This document shows, piece by piece, positions 16,186 to 24,727 of a stretch of 47,605 nucleotides of DNA; the stretch's first letter is position 1, and every line of letters starts with the position of its first letter. The translations under genes were made by a program, and so were the position numbers. A model generated the notes under the pieces. The model was not told where the DNA came from, did no database searches, and was given only the letters and a program-made list of their open reading frames with translations. Source of the DNA: JBMNQI01 sp050944055 (GTDB lineage Bacteria; Bacillota; Clostridia; Oscillospirales; Oscillospiraceae); contig JBMNQI010000009.1 in the NCBI GenBank assembly GCA_050944055.1, forward strand, positions 1-47,605. Reading direction: 5' to 3'.

Positions 16186-18138
16186 CTATGCCAGATCAAT
16201 AGCCATGTTAAACCCGGCTTCAACTGCGTCTACGATTCGCCCGCCGCCCGCACAGTCGCCGATGGCTACCACATCGTAGCAGTATTTCTTCATTTCTTCA
16301 TAGACCGAGGTATCTGGCTTAAGCCCGACGCAATAGAGGACCGTATCCGCTTTAAACGTTACACGGCAGCCCGATTCATTCTCCGCAACAACGCCCTCGT
16401 CAGTGATCTCTATGACCTTGGAATTAACACTTCCATGGATCGGCTTGTCTTTCCAGAATGCCATCATGCCCGCGTGGTGGAAAGGATTGTCTTCCGGAGC
16501 GAGCTCCGGGCCCATTTCCAGAACCTCAACCTCATGGCCGGTGTTGGCAAGATGGGAGCCTACCTCGCAACCGACTAATCCGCCCCCGATGATGACCACC
16601 TTTTTGCCGATCTTCTCAGGCGATTCGTAGCATTCAACGGCGTAGTAAACGTTTTCCCGCTCAATGCCGGGGATTCTGGGCACGATGGGCTTGGACCCGG
16701 TTGCCACCAGAATTGCATCCGGCTGCTCTGCCTCCAGCAATTCGACACTTGCGCTGGTATTTAGCAAGACTCTAATGTTCCGCTTTGATACCTGACGGAT
16801 CAAGTAGTTTTTATATTTTCTTAATTGGACTTTTATTGAATCATGATCCGAAAAGCGGATAGTGCCTCCAAGCGCATCCTCTTTTTCTGCAATCGTAACC
16901 TGATGGCCGCGGTCGGCCGCCGTGATCGCTGCCTGCATGCCGGCTACGCCGCCTCCGATAATAAGCACTTTTCGTGACTCCAGGGCAGGGAGCTGAAGCT
17001 TATTGCGGTGCTCGTGGGCCATAAAGGGGTTGACCATGCATTTCGCTTCAAAAAACACTTTCTTGTTGGAGCCCAGGCAGTGATTGCAGCGCAGGCAAGG
17101 CCGTATTTCGTCGAGCTGGTTGCGGCGAATTTTATTCGGCAGCTGGGGATCCGCCATAATTGCCCTCGCCATGGCGACCACGTCAGCTTTCCCTTCCGCG
17201 AGGAAGCTTTCGGCGACTTCCGGACTGACAATGCCGCCCATGACTACGACTAGGGGCTTGACGCCGGCCTTTTTCATGGCCTCGGCATACTGGATGTTCA
17301 AGCCTTCCGGCTGGAAGCAGACTTCCTGGGTTAGATAAGCGGCGTCAGGGCCCGACCCCGAAGAAATATGTATGAAGTCAATCAGGTGTTCGCATTCTTT
17401 TACGAAAAAGATGCTCTCTTCGATATGCTTTCCTTCGTGCCAATGGTCTACGGCGGATATACGCATCTCAATTGGGAAATCGTCACCGCACAGATCGCGT
17501 ATGCGCTCCAGTATCATCTTCGGGAAGCGGATCCGGTTTTCTGGGCTCCCGCCAAAGCGGTCTTTGCGCTTGTTGTACCGGGGAGACATAAACTGGTTAA
17601 TCAGCATCTCGTGGCCGCCGTGGACCATGCACATTTGAAAACCGCAGTCTTTAAGAAACTTCGCGGTTTTTGCGTACATTGTGGCACAGTCGTCAATCAT
17701 CTTTTCAGTCATCTCGACGACTTCTACGCCGTCCGCGCGGACAAAGCCCATTGACGACATAGGAGGCGTATTATTGTTTTCAGCCAGGCCGGCCATAAAC
17801 CCCGCATGGTTGATTTCAGCGGAAGCCACCGCTCCGTGCTGCTTAATGGCCGTCGACAATTCGGTAAAAGCCATCTCGGTAAAACAGTTTGTAAAATAGC
17901 GGTTGTAATGGCCGCTGTTGTCTCCATACCCGCCCGGTCCGTTCACATTACCCTGCGTAACCTGAGCCGCGCCTCCGCGCGCCAATTCTTCGATATATGC
18001 TATACCCAGATCGTTTGGAGCGCCATAAGTGACATGAGATAAAGCGCAGGGCGGAACAAAGATGTGGTTTTTAAAATGAACTCCCTTTACATCAAAGGGA
18101 GCCATTAAATTGGGATATTTCTGCTCAATAGTGTTCAT
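16186..18138 (-). CDS. OYE-type NADH:flavin oxidoreductase / enoate reductase-like (second copy)
   Basis: Second multidomain FMN/4Fe-4S/FAD reductase of the window, about 650 aa. The FMN barrel (about 1-350) includes QFMSPRYNKRKDRFGGSPENR (split QFMSPRYNKRKD and RFGGSPENR). The cluster motif CLRCNHC plus C (CxxCxxCx12C) follows. The FAD domain has VLIIGGGVAGMQAAITAADRG and the NAD domain VVIIGGGLVGCEVGSHLA. It ends with VVAIGDCAGGGR, and all nucleotide motifs are intact. At the usual HGAHGYL site it reads HGGHEML, so the catalytic Tyr is Met. The start is ATG 18138 with AGGAGG just upstream, not 18195, which would add 19 unrelated residues. It lies 22 bp behind the SnoaL-like gene and is co-transcribed with it. 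It is diverged from the 12665-14623 protein. Confidence 0.9.
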   Translation of the reverse strand: MNTIEQKYPNLMAPFDVKGVHFKNHIFVPPCALSHVTYGAPNDLGIAYIEELARGGAAQVTQGNVNGPGGYGDNSGHYNRYFTNCFTEMAFTELSTAIKQHGAVASAEINHAGFMAGLAENNNTPPMSSMGFVRADGVEVVEMTEKMIDDCATMYAKTAKFLKDCGFQMCMVHGGHEMLINQFMSPRYNKRKDRFGGSPENRIRFPKMILERIRDLCGDDFPIEMRISAVDHWHEGKHIEESIFFVKECEHLIDFIHISSGSGPDAAYLTQEVCFQPEGLNIQYAEAMKKAGVKPLVVVMGGIVSPEVAESFLAEGKADVVAMARAIMADPQLPNKIRRNQLDEIRPCLRCNHCLGSNKKVFFEAKCMVNPFMAHEHRNKLQLPALESRKVLIIGGGVAGMQAAITAADRGHQVTIAEKEDALGGTIRFSDHDSIKVQLRKYKNYLIRQVSKRNIRVLLNTSASVELLEAEQPDAILVATGSKPIVPRIPGIERENVYYAVECYESPEKIGKKVVIIGGGLVGCEVGSHLANTGHEVEVLEMGPELAPEDNPFHHAGMMAFWKDKPIHGSVNSKVIEITDEGVVAENESGCRVTFKADTVLYCVGLKPDTSVYEEMKKYCYDVVAIGDCAGGGRIVDAVEAGFNMAIDLA

Positions 18139-18160
18139 AGGCGACCTCCTATTGCCAAAA

Positions 18161-18970
18161 TTACTTCTTCCAGGGATCCCGCTTTTCCAGGTCATTAAGG
18201 TATTCTTCTAATGTAAAAATATTCTGTTTTACGTCATATTCAATTCGATCCTCGGCGGTAGGCGCCGTCATGCAGAATTTTTTACTGTCTTCGAAGGTTT
18301 CATATGGCTCAGGAGGCTGAGGCCAGAATTTTCGCACGCGGTCGACAGAATATTCTTCGCAGAAAGAAGTCGGAGCATCCGGTTCGGGCATATCGCCCGG
18401 CTGGAAATCATCATGCGGACGCTGCTTGGTAAATGGCTCGCACGTAGGACACATAATGTCAGGCATAACCTGGAAATGCCATATTTTCCATTTCCCGTTT
18501 TCCAGAATGAAATCCGCTTGGAACTTGCCGTACATCCAGTTGGGATCAAATTCGCAGTTTGGATCAGTCGGGTCTTTTTTCGCGGTTTCCGGCCCAAATG
18601 TGCTCCAAACGCACTTGGCGGTTTTGCAGTCCCCCGCAACTTCAATCAGCGGGGTGCTTACCGGATGTTCGCAGAACCAGCCGGCACGCCCCACAGTTTC
18701 CTCATGCTGTCCGATTCCGGCCACATAGTTGCGGTAGACGCCTTCCGGCCCCCAGTACTGCCCCCACATAGCGATTTCAACGCCCACATCGGGCGTGCGC
18801 ATTGCAAACAGATCCAGGCATTCTCTTTGACGTCCTCCGGAATGGTAAAGCATATAGCGGGCCATGCAGTTTTGAATTTCCGTTACCGCCTGAGCGCGCT
18901 TGAGCTGATGCTTGGTTTCAGCCAGTTCTTTCTCCAGCATTGTCAGTCGTTCTTCCACCGTAAAACTCAT
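18161..18970 (-). CDS. SnoaL-like / NTF2-fold protein
   Basis: 269 aa cytoplasmic protein. A short N-terminal coiled coil (about 5-30; LTMLEKELAETKHQLKRAQ) leads into an NTF2-like cone fold (about 30-170): helix QNCMARYMLYHSGGR, then strands ending in QADFILENGKWKIWHFQV. This fold is used by SnoaL cyclases, scytalone dehydratase and the bile-acid dehydratase BaiE. The C-terminal 100 residues (CPTCEPFTKQRP onward) are rich in Pro and aromatics and extend beyond small family members. It is first in an operon with an OYE reductase, so a dehydratase or isomerase feeding or following an ene-reduction is a fair inference. The substrate is unknown. Ribosome site GGGAGG. Confidence 0.75.
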   Translation of the reverse strand: MSFTVEERLTMLEKELAETKHQLKRAQAVTEIQNCMARYMLYHSGGRQRECLDLFAMRTPDVGVEIAMWGQYWGPEGVYRNYVAGIGQHEETVGRAGWFCEHPVSTPLIEVAGDCKTAKCVWSTFGPETAKKDPTDPNCEFDPNWMYGKFQADFILENGKWKIWHFQVMPDIMCPTCEPFTKQRPHDDFQPGDMPEPDAPTSFCEEYSVDRVRKFWPQPPEPYETFEDSKKFCMTAPTAEDRIEYDVKQNIFTLEEYLNDLEKRDPWKK

Positions 18971-19065
18971 AGTGTTAGCCTCCCAGCTTTTAATTAGTTT
19001 TTAGACTGCATTGCAGAATTTATTGCTCAATCGAACGCTGTAAACAAATATATACTTACAAATTA

Positions 19066-19094
19066 AGCATACCACTAGTGCTCAGTTGTGTAAA
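19066..19094 (-). promoter_or_regulatory. Promoter of the SnoaL-OYE operon
   Basis: Minus strand TTTACA (19089-19094), 17-nt spacer, TATGCT (19066-19071). The palindrome CACTAGTG sits in the spacer at 19073-19080, a possible regulator contact. Confidence 0.55.
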
Positions 19095-19277
19095 TTATCC
19101 AATTTTCAAGACTTCGTTCCGTTTTTTCACAGAAAATCAGATTTCTTGCTTACAAAATATTATGCCTGCGTCAATTTGGCTGGTTACCCGGACATTGTGC
19201 CTGGTGACAGGACAGTCTGTCTTAACGAAGAACTGACTTCTTATCTTTCTAATGAAAAGTAGCAGCGGTATTCTTCC

Positions 19278-19306
19278 TTGCATCTGACAGAATCAGATGT
19301 TAAAAT
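19278..19306 (+). promoter_or_regulatory. Promoter of the LysR gene with internal palindrome
   Basis: TTGCAT, 17-nt spacer, TAAAAT. The spacer holds ATCTGA-N5-TCAGAT (19282-19298), placed where a bound regulator would block polymerase. A second palindrome, GACAGTCTGTC, lies at 19211-19221. Confidence 0.55.
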
Positions 19307-19341
19307 AGGAAATATATCACAAAGGGAAGGAGCGTTCAGCC

Positions 19342-20229
19342 GTGACTGTCGATCAGCTTGCCTGCTTTTTAGCTGTGGCTGAATGCCATAGCTTCACTGA
19401 AGCGGCTAAAAAAATGTTTATCAGCCATTCCGCCGTGAGCAAGACTATTTCCACCTTAGAATCCAGTCTTGGCGTTCAGTTACTGCTCCGCAACAATCGC
19501 TCTGTCTCTCTTACTCCGGCCGGCGAACTGCTATATGAGCGCGGGGGACATCTTTACCAGCTTTGGATGGATCTTGAAGATCGCGTAAGCAGCATCGGCA
19601 CAAACCTTAACGGGGTTATTTCAGTTGTAGCTCCTTCTATGGAGCTGTCCGCAATGCTTCCGCTCCTTCAAAAAATGAAAGACCGTTACCCAGGCGTAAA
19701 CTTTCATATTAATCCATACACACATTCGCTGTTGATTTATCAAATGATAAGAAACGGCCACACGGACCTGGGTTTTACTTACTCTTTTGCAATTCCCGAT
19801 GAGCACAGTATGGTAAACCACATACCATTATTATCAGATTGCTTTTGCGTCGTGGCTCCTCAAGCGCATCCTTTTGCCTCACGGGTTGCTGTTTCTCTTT
19901 TGGAAGCTCTGGCTCAGCCCATTGTATTTCCCCCTGCAGGAGACCGGCTTCAGGACACTCCACTTTTACGGCAGGTTCACCGGTCTTTTCAATCCGGCGA
20001 TTATCAGTCCCAGGATATAAATGATTGCCTGCTTCAGGTTGCGCTGGGAAAAGGGATTGCCATTCTGCCCGGCTCCGCCGCGGTATCTCAGCTGCCTTGC
20101 TGTCAGGTTCCGATTTCGGATCCTATTGAAGGCTTTACTTTAGACCTGCTTTGGCGCAAAGATAGAATAACTCCTGTTATTGAGCGTTTCCTGGAACTGG
20201 CCGCCGCTCAGGTTGCGGCTGATAAGTGA
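19342..20229 (+). CDS. LysR-family transcriptional regulator
   Basis: 295 aa regulator. The N-terminal winged HTH (1-60; QLACFLAVAECHSFTEAAKKMFISHSAVSKTI) is quoted in parts: FLAVAECHSFTEAAKK and HSAVSKTISTLES. A periplasmic-binding-like effector domain (about 88-290) follows. The GTG 19342 start has AAGGGAAGGAG upstream. It diverges from the SnoaL-OYE operon, with a 371-bp shared control region holding promoters for both directions. LysR proteins usually control the divergent gene set, so it most likely regulates that operon and perhaps the flavoprotein convergent to it. The effector is unknown. Confidence 0.92.
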   Translation: MTVDQLACFLAVAECHSFTEAAKKMFISHSAVSKTISTLESSLGVQLLLRNNRSVSLTPAGELLYERGGHLYQLWMDLEDRVSSIGTNLNGVISVVAPSMELSAMLPLLQKMKDRYPGVNFHINPYTHSLLIYQMIRNGHTDLGFTYSFAIPDEHSMVNHIPLLSDCFCVVAPQAHPFASRVAVSLLEALAQPIVFPPAGDRLQDTPLLRQVHRSFQSGDYQSQDINDCLLQVALGKGIAILPGSAAVSQLPCCQVPISDPIEGFTLDLLWRKDRITPVIERFLELAAAQVAADK

Positions 20230-20269
20230 CGCCTTAAGTAAAACACTCCGTAAATACGTCGGATATACG

Positions 20270-20304
20270 ATTCTGCGCCACGGCCGACGGCCGTGGCGCA
20301 GAAT
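20270..20304. terminator. Long bidirectional hairpin between LysR and flavoprotein genes
   Basis: 14-bp perfect arms (ATTCTGCGCCACGG and complement), 7-nt loop, in the convergent gap. Confidence 0.7.
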
Positions 20305-20435
20305 GCTTAAGCTCATAGCTAAGTGCTTTAATGCCGCGGAGACGATTCTCTTGACGCATCCATAAATCAGGGCTTCAGCCTTCGCGCCTGATCGTGTGTC
20401 GGAATAACCGCCCCGCAGCGCTTACATATCACCCG

Positions 20436-22043
20436 TCAGATTTCATTTGCCGCATTGTAGCCCGCCGCGCGGCCAAAAACCAGCGCGATACTGTGACTGA
20501 TTCCGGGAAGCAGCGTGGGATAATCCACTGCAAAGCGGTTGCCCTGAACGTTTCCCGCCACATAGAGGCCTTTGATCAGATTCAAATCCTCGTCGTAACA
20601 ATGGGCATACTCGTCGCTTTCTAGGCCGCTGTGGCAGCAAAGCAGCGCGGCCGGAGTAATTCTGGTGGCATAGAACGGCGGCTTCTCCAAAGCAAACATA
20701 CGGGCAGCGCTCTTTCCGAAGTCCTCGTCATTTCCTTTTTTGGCCAGCTCGTTATAACGTTGGATAGAGCTAAGCGCCTGTTCCTTAGGCAGGCCGATTC
20801 TTTCAATCAATTCCTCCAGTGTATCCGCTTTGAACGTATCGCCTTTTTCGATGGTCTTATCAATATACCGCTGGGAGGCAAAACCGTCCATCGGCGTGAG
20901 CTTGTCAAAGCATTTTCCATCCGCGAAATCCTTTTCCTCAAGCACTTTGGTGCATGCGCCGTGCCCCACCGGCATAAACGGGACCTGCTCCCTCCAGCCG
21001 CCGTCAAAGAACTGCCATGCGGTTTTGTTTTTGAGCAGTGTTATCTGATTCTCCACCGATTGGCCGGAGCATTCCTCATTCATAAACCGTTGCCCGCTTA
21101 GATCCAACATAAGATAGGGAGTTACTCCCATCGCGGAGCCCATATTGTGCACATTCGCGCAATGAGGCGAGACTTCCATCTTTGCGCCGATCCACATGCC
21201 CATCCTGTGGCCGTCACCGGTGTTGCAGGGCTTTCCATCCGGGTCAACTCCGCAGGGAATTATAAAATTGTTTGCAAAACGAGCGCAGTAATATTCAAGC
21301 ATTTCCGGGTTGCCGGAATAATCGCCAGTTGCAAGCACAACGCCTTTTCTTGCGGTCGCCCGGATGAGCTTACCGTCATGGCTGCAGGCATAAACGCCGG
21401 TTACACGGCCGCTTTTCTCGTCCCTGATCAGTTTTTTAACCTGCGTTTTGAAATATGTTTTCAGATTTCCGGTCTTTTCGGCAAGCTCATAATTATTTTG
21501 GAGAACCGCTGTATGAGATGGAAACATCTGGACCGTATACGGATATACCGGGAACGGTTCCTTGCTTGGATCATAACCCTCTCTGAGCCGTTGATGCATC
21601 AGAACTATATGAAGCTTGGTTCCCTCAGGCGGCCGGTCGGACGGCTTTTCGGCAAAAAAAACGTTTTCCTTTGGCAAGCCTTCCATGTACCAGTCAAAAT
21701 CTGTGCCGATGCGGGAGGCAAAATAACTCAGTATGCGCTGCTTCGGCCAGTATTTACTCTCGCGCATCAGGCAGCAAACGATTTCATTTGCCAAACCGGA
21801 ATTATCGACATTCCATTGCTTTTTTAGCAGTTCTCCGCCGATCACGGCAAACTGGCCGGATCTTGACTGAGGATGCGCGCTTTTTTCAAAAAGGATGCAT
21901 TCAGCGCCGCATTCGGCGGCGGAACGTGCCGCAGCTACGCCGGCGATACCGGCGCCGCAAATAATAACGTCGGCTTCCAGTTCTTCAGAAACTTTTTTTT
22001 CTTCAAATTCGGGAGGCGTTCCCAACCAATGCGGTTTTTTCAT
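20436..22043 (-). CDS. FAD-dependent fumarate-reductase-like oxidoreductase
   Basis: Soluble flavoprotein of the FAD_binding_2 (fumarate reductase/succinate dehydrogenase flavoprotein) family, 535 aa. The N-terminal FAD strand-turn-helix is ADVIICGAGIAGVAAA (about 24-39), the middle capping domain runs about 240-420, and the C-terminal FAD contact is NLIKGLYVAGNVQGNRFAVDY. No signal peptide, heme motif or FMN-binding domain is present, so electrons must come from a separate partner. The region that in true fumarate reductases reads like HGANRLGGNA is here NRFAVDYPTLLPG. It therefore probably reduces, or oxidises, something else. Overall layout matches the 45923-47554 protein. ATG 22043 follows AAAGGAAAAG. 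Confidence 0.85.
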   Translation of the reverse strand: MKKPHWLGTPPEFEEKKVSEELEADVIICGAGIAGVAAARSAAECGAECILFEKSAHPQSRSGQFAVIGGELLKKQWNVDNSGLANEIVCCLMRESKYWPKQRILSYFASRIGTDFDWYMEGLPKENVFFAEKPSDRPPEGTKLHIVLMHQRLREGYDPSKEPFPVYPYTVQMFPSHTAVLQNNYELAEKTGNLKTYFKTQVKKLIRDEKSGRVTGVYACSHDGKLIRATARKGVVLATGDYSGNPEMLEYYCARFANNFIIPCGVDPDGKPCNTGDGHRMGMWIGAKMEVSPHCANVHNMGSAMGVTPYLMLDLSGQRFMNEECSGQSVENQITLLKNKTAWQFFDGGWREQVPFMPVGHGACTKVLEEKDFADGKCFDKLTPMDGFASQRYIDKTIEKGDTFKADTLEELIERIGLPKEQALSSIQRYNELAKKGNDEDFGKSAARMFALEKPPFYATRITPAALLCCHSGLESDEYAHCYDEDLNLIKGLYVAGNVQGNRFAVDYPTLLPGISHSIALVFGRAAGYNAANEI

Positions 22044-22272
22044 TTAATCACTTTTCCTTTCGTTAGTTTGTAGCTATTTAGCGGAGATATTTCGATAATT
22101 ATATCTGCCCGCCTGCAAGGAAGTATAATACATATTATTGATAGCTTAATAAATAATCTGTATCAAACATAACAGCAGCTGTTCTCGTCTATTTATAAGA
22201 TACTAACATTTACTGTAAGTGTCAAGAACTAATCTGTTAGCATATCGGTATAGCTTTTTTTAAAACATGTAA

Positions 22273-22303
22273 ATGCCTCCCGGCCATTGTTGCCGGGAGG
22301 CAT
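22273..22303 (-). terminator. Terminator of the rubrerythrin gene
   Basis: 12-bp perfect arms (ATGCCTCCCGGC and complement), 7-nt loop. On the minus strand a T-containing run follows. Confidence 0.8.
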
Positions 22304-22356
22304 CCCATACGCTGTATCACATCCGGAATATTGGGAAAATGGAATCACGGTGATTA

Positions 22357-23019
22357 TTAATAGTTCTCTTTTCTCACTTCGAAGTAGCTCCGGCTGTAGC
22401 CGCAGACGGGGCAGGCTTCCGGAGCCTTCGTGCCCACGACGATGTGACCGCAGATGCGGCACTCCCACATAGTCTGGCCGCTCTTCTCGAAGACCTGCTT
22501 CATCTCCACGTTCTTCAGCAGCCTGCGGTAGCGCTCCTCGTGCGTCTTCTCAATTGCCGCAGCGCGGCGGAACTGCGCTGCAAGCTCCGGGAAGCCCTCT
22601 TCGTCGGCGTCCTTTGCCATGCGGTCGTACATGTCCGTCCACTCGTAGTTTTCACCCTCGGCGGCCGCGAGGAGGTTTTTAGCCGTATCGCCAAGATTAC
22701 CCAGCTCCTGGAACCAGAGACGGGCATGCTCCTGTTCGTTGCGGGCGGTCTGCAGGAAAATCTCGGCTATCTGCTCATAGCCCTCACGCCGGGCGATTTG
22801 CGCGAAATACGTATATTTGTTGCGGGCCTGACTCTCGCCGGCAAATGCCTCCATCAGGTTCTTCTCGGTCTTTGTTCCTGCATAGATGTTTTTACCGCCC
22901 GGCGAAGTCACTTCCACCATCTTGGAAGCGGGGGCTTTGCAGACCGGGCAAACGAAATCATCGGGCAAATTCTCGCCTTCAAACGTGTAACCGCAGACAG
23001 AGCACTTCCATTTTTTCAT
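22357..23019 (-). CDS. rbr: Rubrerythrin with rubredoxin domains at both ends
   Basis: Peroxide-reducing non-heme di-iron protein of anaerobes, 220 aa. A rubredoxin-like Fe(Cys)4 domain is at each end. The N-terminal one (1-40) has WKCSVCGYTFEG and CPVCKAP. The C-terminal one (185-215) has WECRICGHIV and CPVCGYSR. Between them the ferritin-like four-helix bundle (about 50-180) carries the di-iron ligands in EAFAGESQARNKYTYFA, ARNEQEHARLW and IEKTHEERYRRLL. Classical rubrerythrin has only the C-terminal rubredoxin, and reverse rubrerythrin only the N-terminal one. This one has both. It is a single gene with its own terminator. Confidence 0.92.
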   Translation of the reverse strand: MKKWKCSVCGYTFEGENLPDDFVCPVCKAPASKMVEVTSPGGKNIYAGTKTEKNLMEAFAGESQARNKYTYFAQIARREGYEQIAEIFLQTARNEQEHARLWFQELGNLGDTAKNLLAAAEGENYEWTDMYDRMAKDADEEGFPELAAQFRRAAAIEKTHEERYRRLLKNVEMKQVFEKSGQTMWECRICGHIVVGTKAPEACPVCGYSRSYFEVRKENY

Positions 23020-23143
23020 AGCGTCTTCTCCTTTTTCAGCTCAGTATTGTTTCCTTGTATAAGGCTCGGCGGCTTTTCAGCGTCAGCCTTCGGGTATTCC
23101 GAGGAGGGCGGCTGCCAGAGAGCTTTGTCCCTCCTTTGTGATA

Positions 23144-23161
23144 GTGATTTTAGTATATCAC
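23144..23161 (-). promoter_or_regulatory. Candidate -10 region and inverted repeat upstream of rubrerythrin
   Basis: GTGAT-N8-ATCAC surrounds TATACT (minus strand), about 130 bp before the rubrerythrin start, and is followed by AAAGGAGGG. This fits an oxidative-stress operator overlapping a -10 box, but no clear -35 is seen. Confidence 0.3.
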
Positions 23162-23373
23162 CGTCGTGAGCATGGCAGCGTGAAAAAGTCACAAAACAGG
23201 AATTTTCGTATTAAATGCCTGAGAATGCGTTGATAAAACGCATTCCGTTTGGTTATATCAGCCACATTGCCACGCATCTCAGAGATGGTTGATGATAAGA
23301 AAGCCGGTATAATTATTGATAGCGGCGGAACTGAAAATGAAATAACAGGCGGACAGGCGCTGGGCAGGCTCCG
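23162..23373. other. Intergenic stretch with no supported gene
   Basis: About 210 bp between the rubrerythrin control region and the end of the broken M56 gene. One short open frame (23249-23485, plus strand) has no ribosome site or recognisable fold and overlaps the M56 remnant. Confidence 0.4.
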
Positions 23374-24256
23374 TCAAGCGGATATGCCATTGGTTTTCTT
23401 ATTTATGAGAAAGAGGTTATACAGCTCCATAGCCGCCGCGGTAAACTCGTTGCCGTATTGCTCCAGCATCTCGGGCGTGCCGTAGTCCTGCGTAATCACA
23501 TCGGTATTGGTGACGCCGATACGCTGCCAGGTCGTTTCCGCTCCGCTGCCGTCCCACGCCAGGAGGAGATAGGGCTGACCCGTGCTGCCCCATTCGGTGA
23601 GCCAGTCTTCGCCGTCGATTTCCTCCATCTGCATGCCTCCGGCTAAAACGACGTTCTCCGGACGATCCGGCCGCAGGCGGTATTCCAGCAGATACATATT
23701 TACTCCGCTTGTGAGCCCTGCCGTTCCGGTGTTTATCTGTGTAAGCCCAGTGATTTTAGCGTCTGTGATGGCGTAGCCTTCCGAGCCTGACGGCGGAGCA
23801 GCGCCGAGTTCTTTATAGCAATCCGCCTGCAAAGATACGTATTCCACGGCGTAGTCGATAACCTCTTGAGGGAAATCGCCCTCCGCCTCCAGCTTGACGG
23901 AGAGCGCAGATGCATCTTCCGCGATTTGACTGGTAGCGCCGCCGGTAAGCTGATGCGACACGATTAAAAAGCCGTCGCCCTGCAGCTTCAGCGTGAGCAT
24001 TGCGCGTTCGCTGAATAGACGGATATATCCTTGTATCTTCCAGCGCTTTTTCAGCATATGTATAGGCTGGTGCCCTCTGCACGGCATTCATTACGCTTAT
24101 TGGACTGCTGAAAAAGCTGACAGGCACAAGCAGCCGCACAAGCACCAGTGCCCAAAGAGCGTATTGCAGGCGAAGGCTGATTCTGCCCTTCAAAAAATGC
24201 CGCAGTGTAATCACAATGAGTATGAGTACGGAAGAAGTGAAGACCAGCTCCGTCAT
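23374..24256 (-). pseudogene. BlaR1-like M56 family sensor/peptidase, internally deleted and frameshifted
   Basis: Two frames together make the two ends of a BlaR1-type protein. The first (from 24256) gives about 60 residues with two membrane helices (LVFTSSVLILIVITLRHFL and LWALVLVRLLVPVSFF) up to YAEKALED. The second (to 23374) gives a soluble C-terminal domain beginning near MLTLKLQGDG and ending YNLFLINKK. The central part, including further helices and the HExxH zinc motif, is absent, and the two ends are out of frame with each other near 24030-24050. The start overlaps the BlaI stop by 4 bp, as in a normal blaI-blaR1 operon. It cannot act as a protease sensor. Confidence 0.75.
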
Positions 24257-24645
24257 TTCTCCGCCTCCTTTTCCTCGGCCTCGCGCAGTATGGCATACAG
24301 TTCTTCAATTTCTTCTTTGGTGAGCTCCTGCTTCTTTGTGATGGCGCTCATCAACAGGCTGACGCTGCCTTTATACACGCGGTTTATAAAATCGTCCGTT
24401 TCCCTGATAACCGCGTCTTCCCGCCTGACGAGAGGATAGTAAACTTTAATTCCATCCTTTTCCTCGCAGCGTATAAGTCCCTTTTCAGTCATGCGGCGAA
24501 GCATCGTCAGGGTAGTGCTCCGGGTCCAGCCCACATGCTCCTTCATATAATCCGTCGCCTCTCTTCCGGTTCGCGGCGACGCTTCCCACAGGCACTCCAT
24601 AACATTCCATTCAGTATTGGTAAGGCTTATATTCTTCTCTGTCAT
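24253..24645 (-). CDS. blaI: BlaI/MecI/CopY-family repressor
   Basis: Winged-helix dimeric repressor, about 130 aa. LTNTEWNVMECLWEASPRTGREATDYMK begins the HTH (quoted in parts: NTEWNVMECLWEAS and GREATDYM), with recognition helix TRSTTLTMLRRMTEKGLI and a C-terminal dimerisation helix pair. In known systems it is inactivated when the partner M56 protease is triggered. The partner here is broken. The ATG at 24645 is preferred over one at 24660 because GGAGTG precedes it. Two matching operators flank its own promoter (24664-24710), so it is probably autoregulated. Confidence 0.88.
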   Translation of the reverse strand: MTEKNISLTNTEWNVMECLWEASPRTGREATDYMKEHVGWTRSTTLTMLRRMTEKGLIRCEEKDGIKVYYPLVRREDAVIRETDDFINRVYKGSVSLLMSAITKKQELTKEEIEELYAILREAEEKEAEK

Positions 24646-24663
24646 TAAAACACACTCCATGCT

Positions 24664-24710
24664 GTTTACGATGTAAACTCATTATATGCCTACCTGTTTA
24701 CATTGTCAAC
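24664..24710 (-). promoter_or_regulatory. Consensus promoter with paired BlaI-type operators
   Basis: Minus strand TTGACA (24704-24709), 17 nt, TATAAT (24681-24686). Two dyads, GTTTAC-N3-GTAAAC at 24664-24678 and GTTGAC-N3-GTAAAC at 24696-24710 (minus-strand reading), overlap the start region and the -35, with centres 32 bp apart, about three helical turns. Confidence 0.8.
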
Positions 24711-24727
24711 AGCTTTTCCTCGCAGTT

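Noticed and set aside
15849..16202. 117-codon open frame after buk
   Set aside because: It runs through two terminators, lacks a ribosome site and shows no domain; its composition looks like non-coding sequence.
23249..23485. Small plus-strand open frame between rubrerythrin and the M56 remnant
   Set aside because: No ribosome site, no recognisable fold, and its second half overlaps the M56 C-terminal coding sequence.
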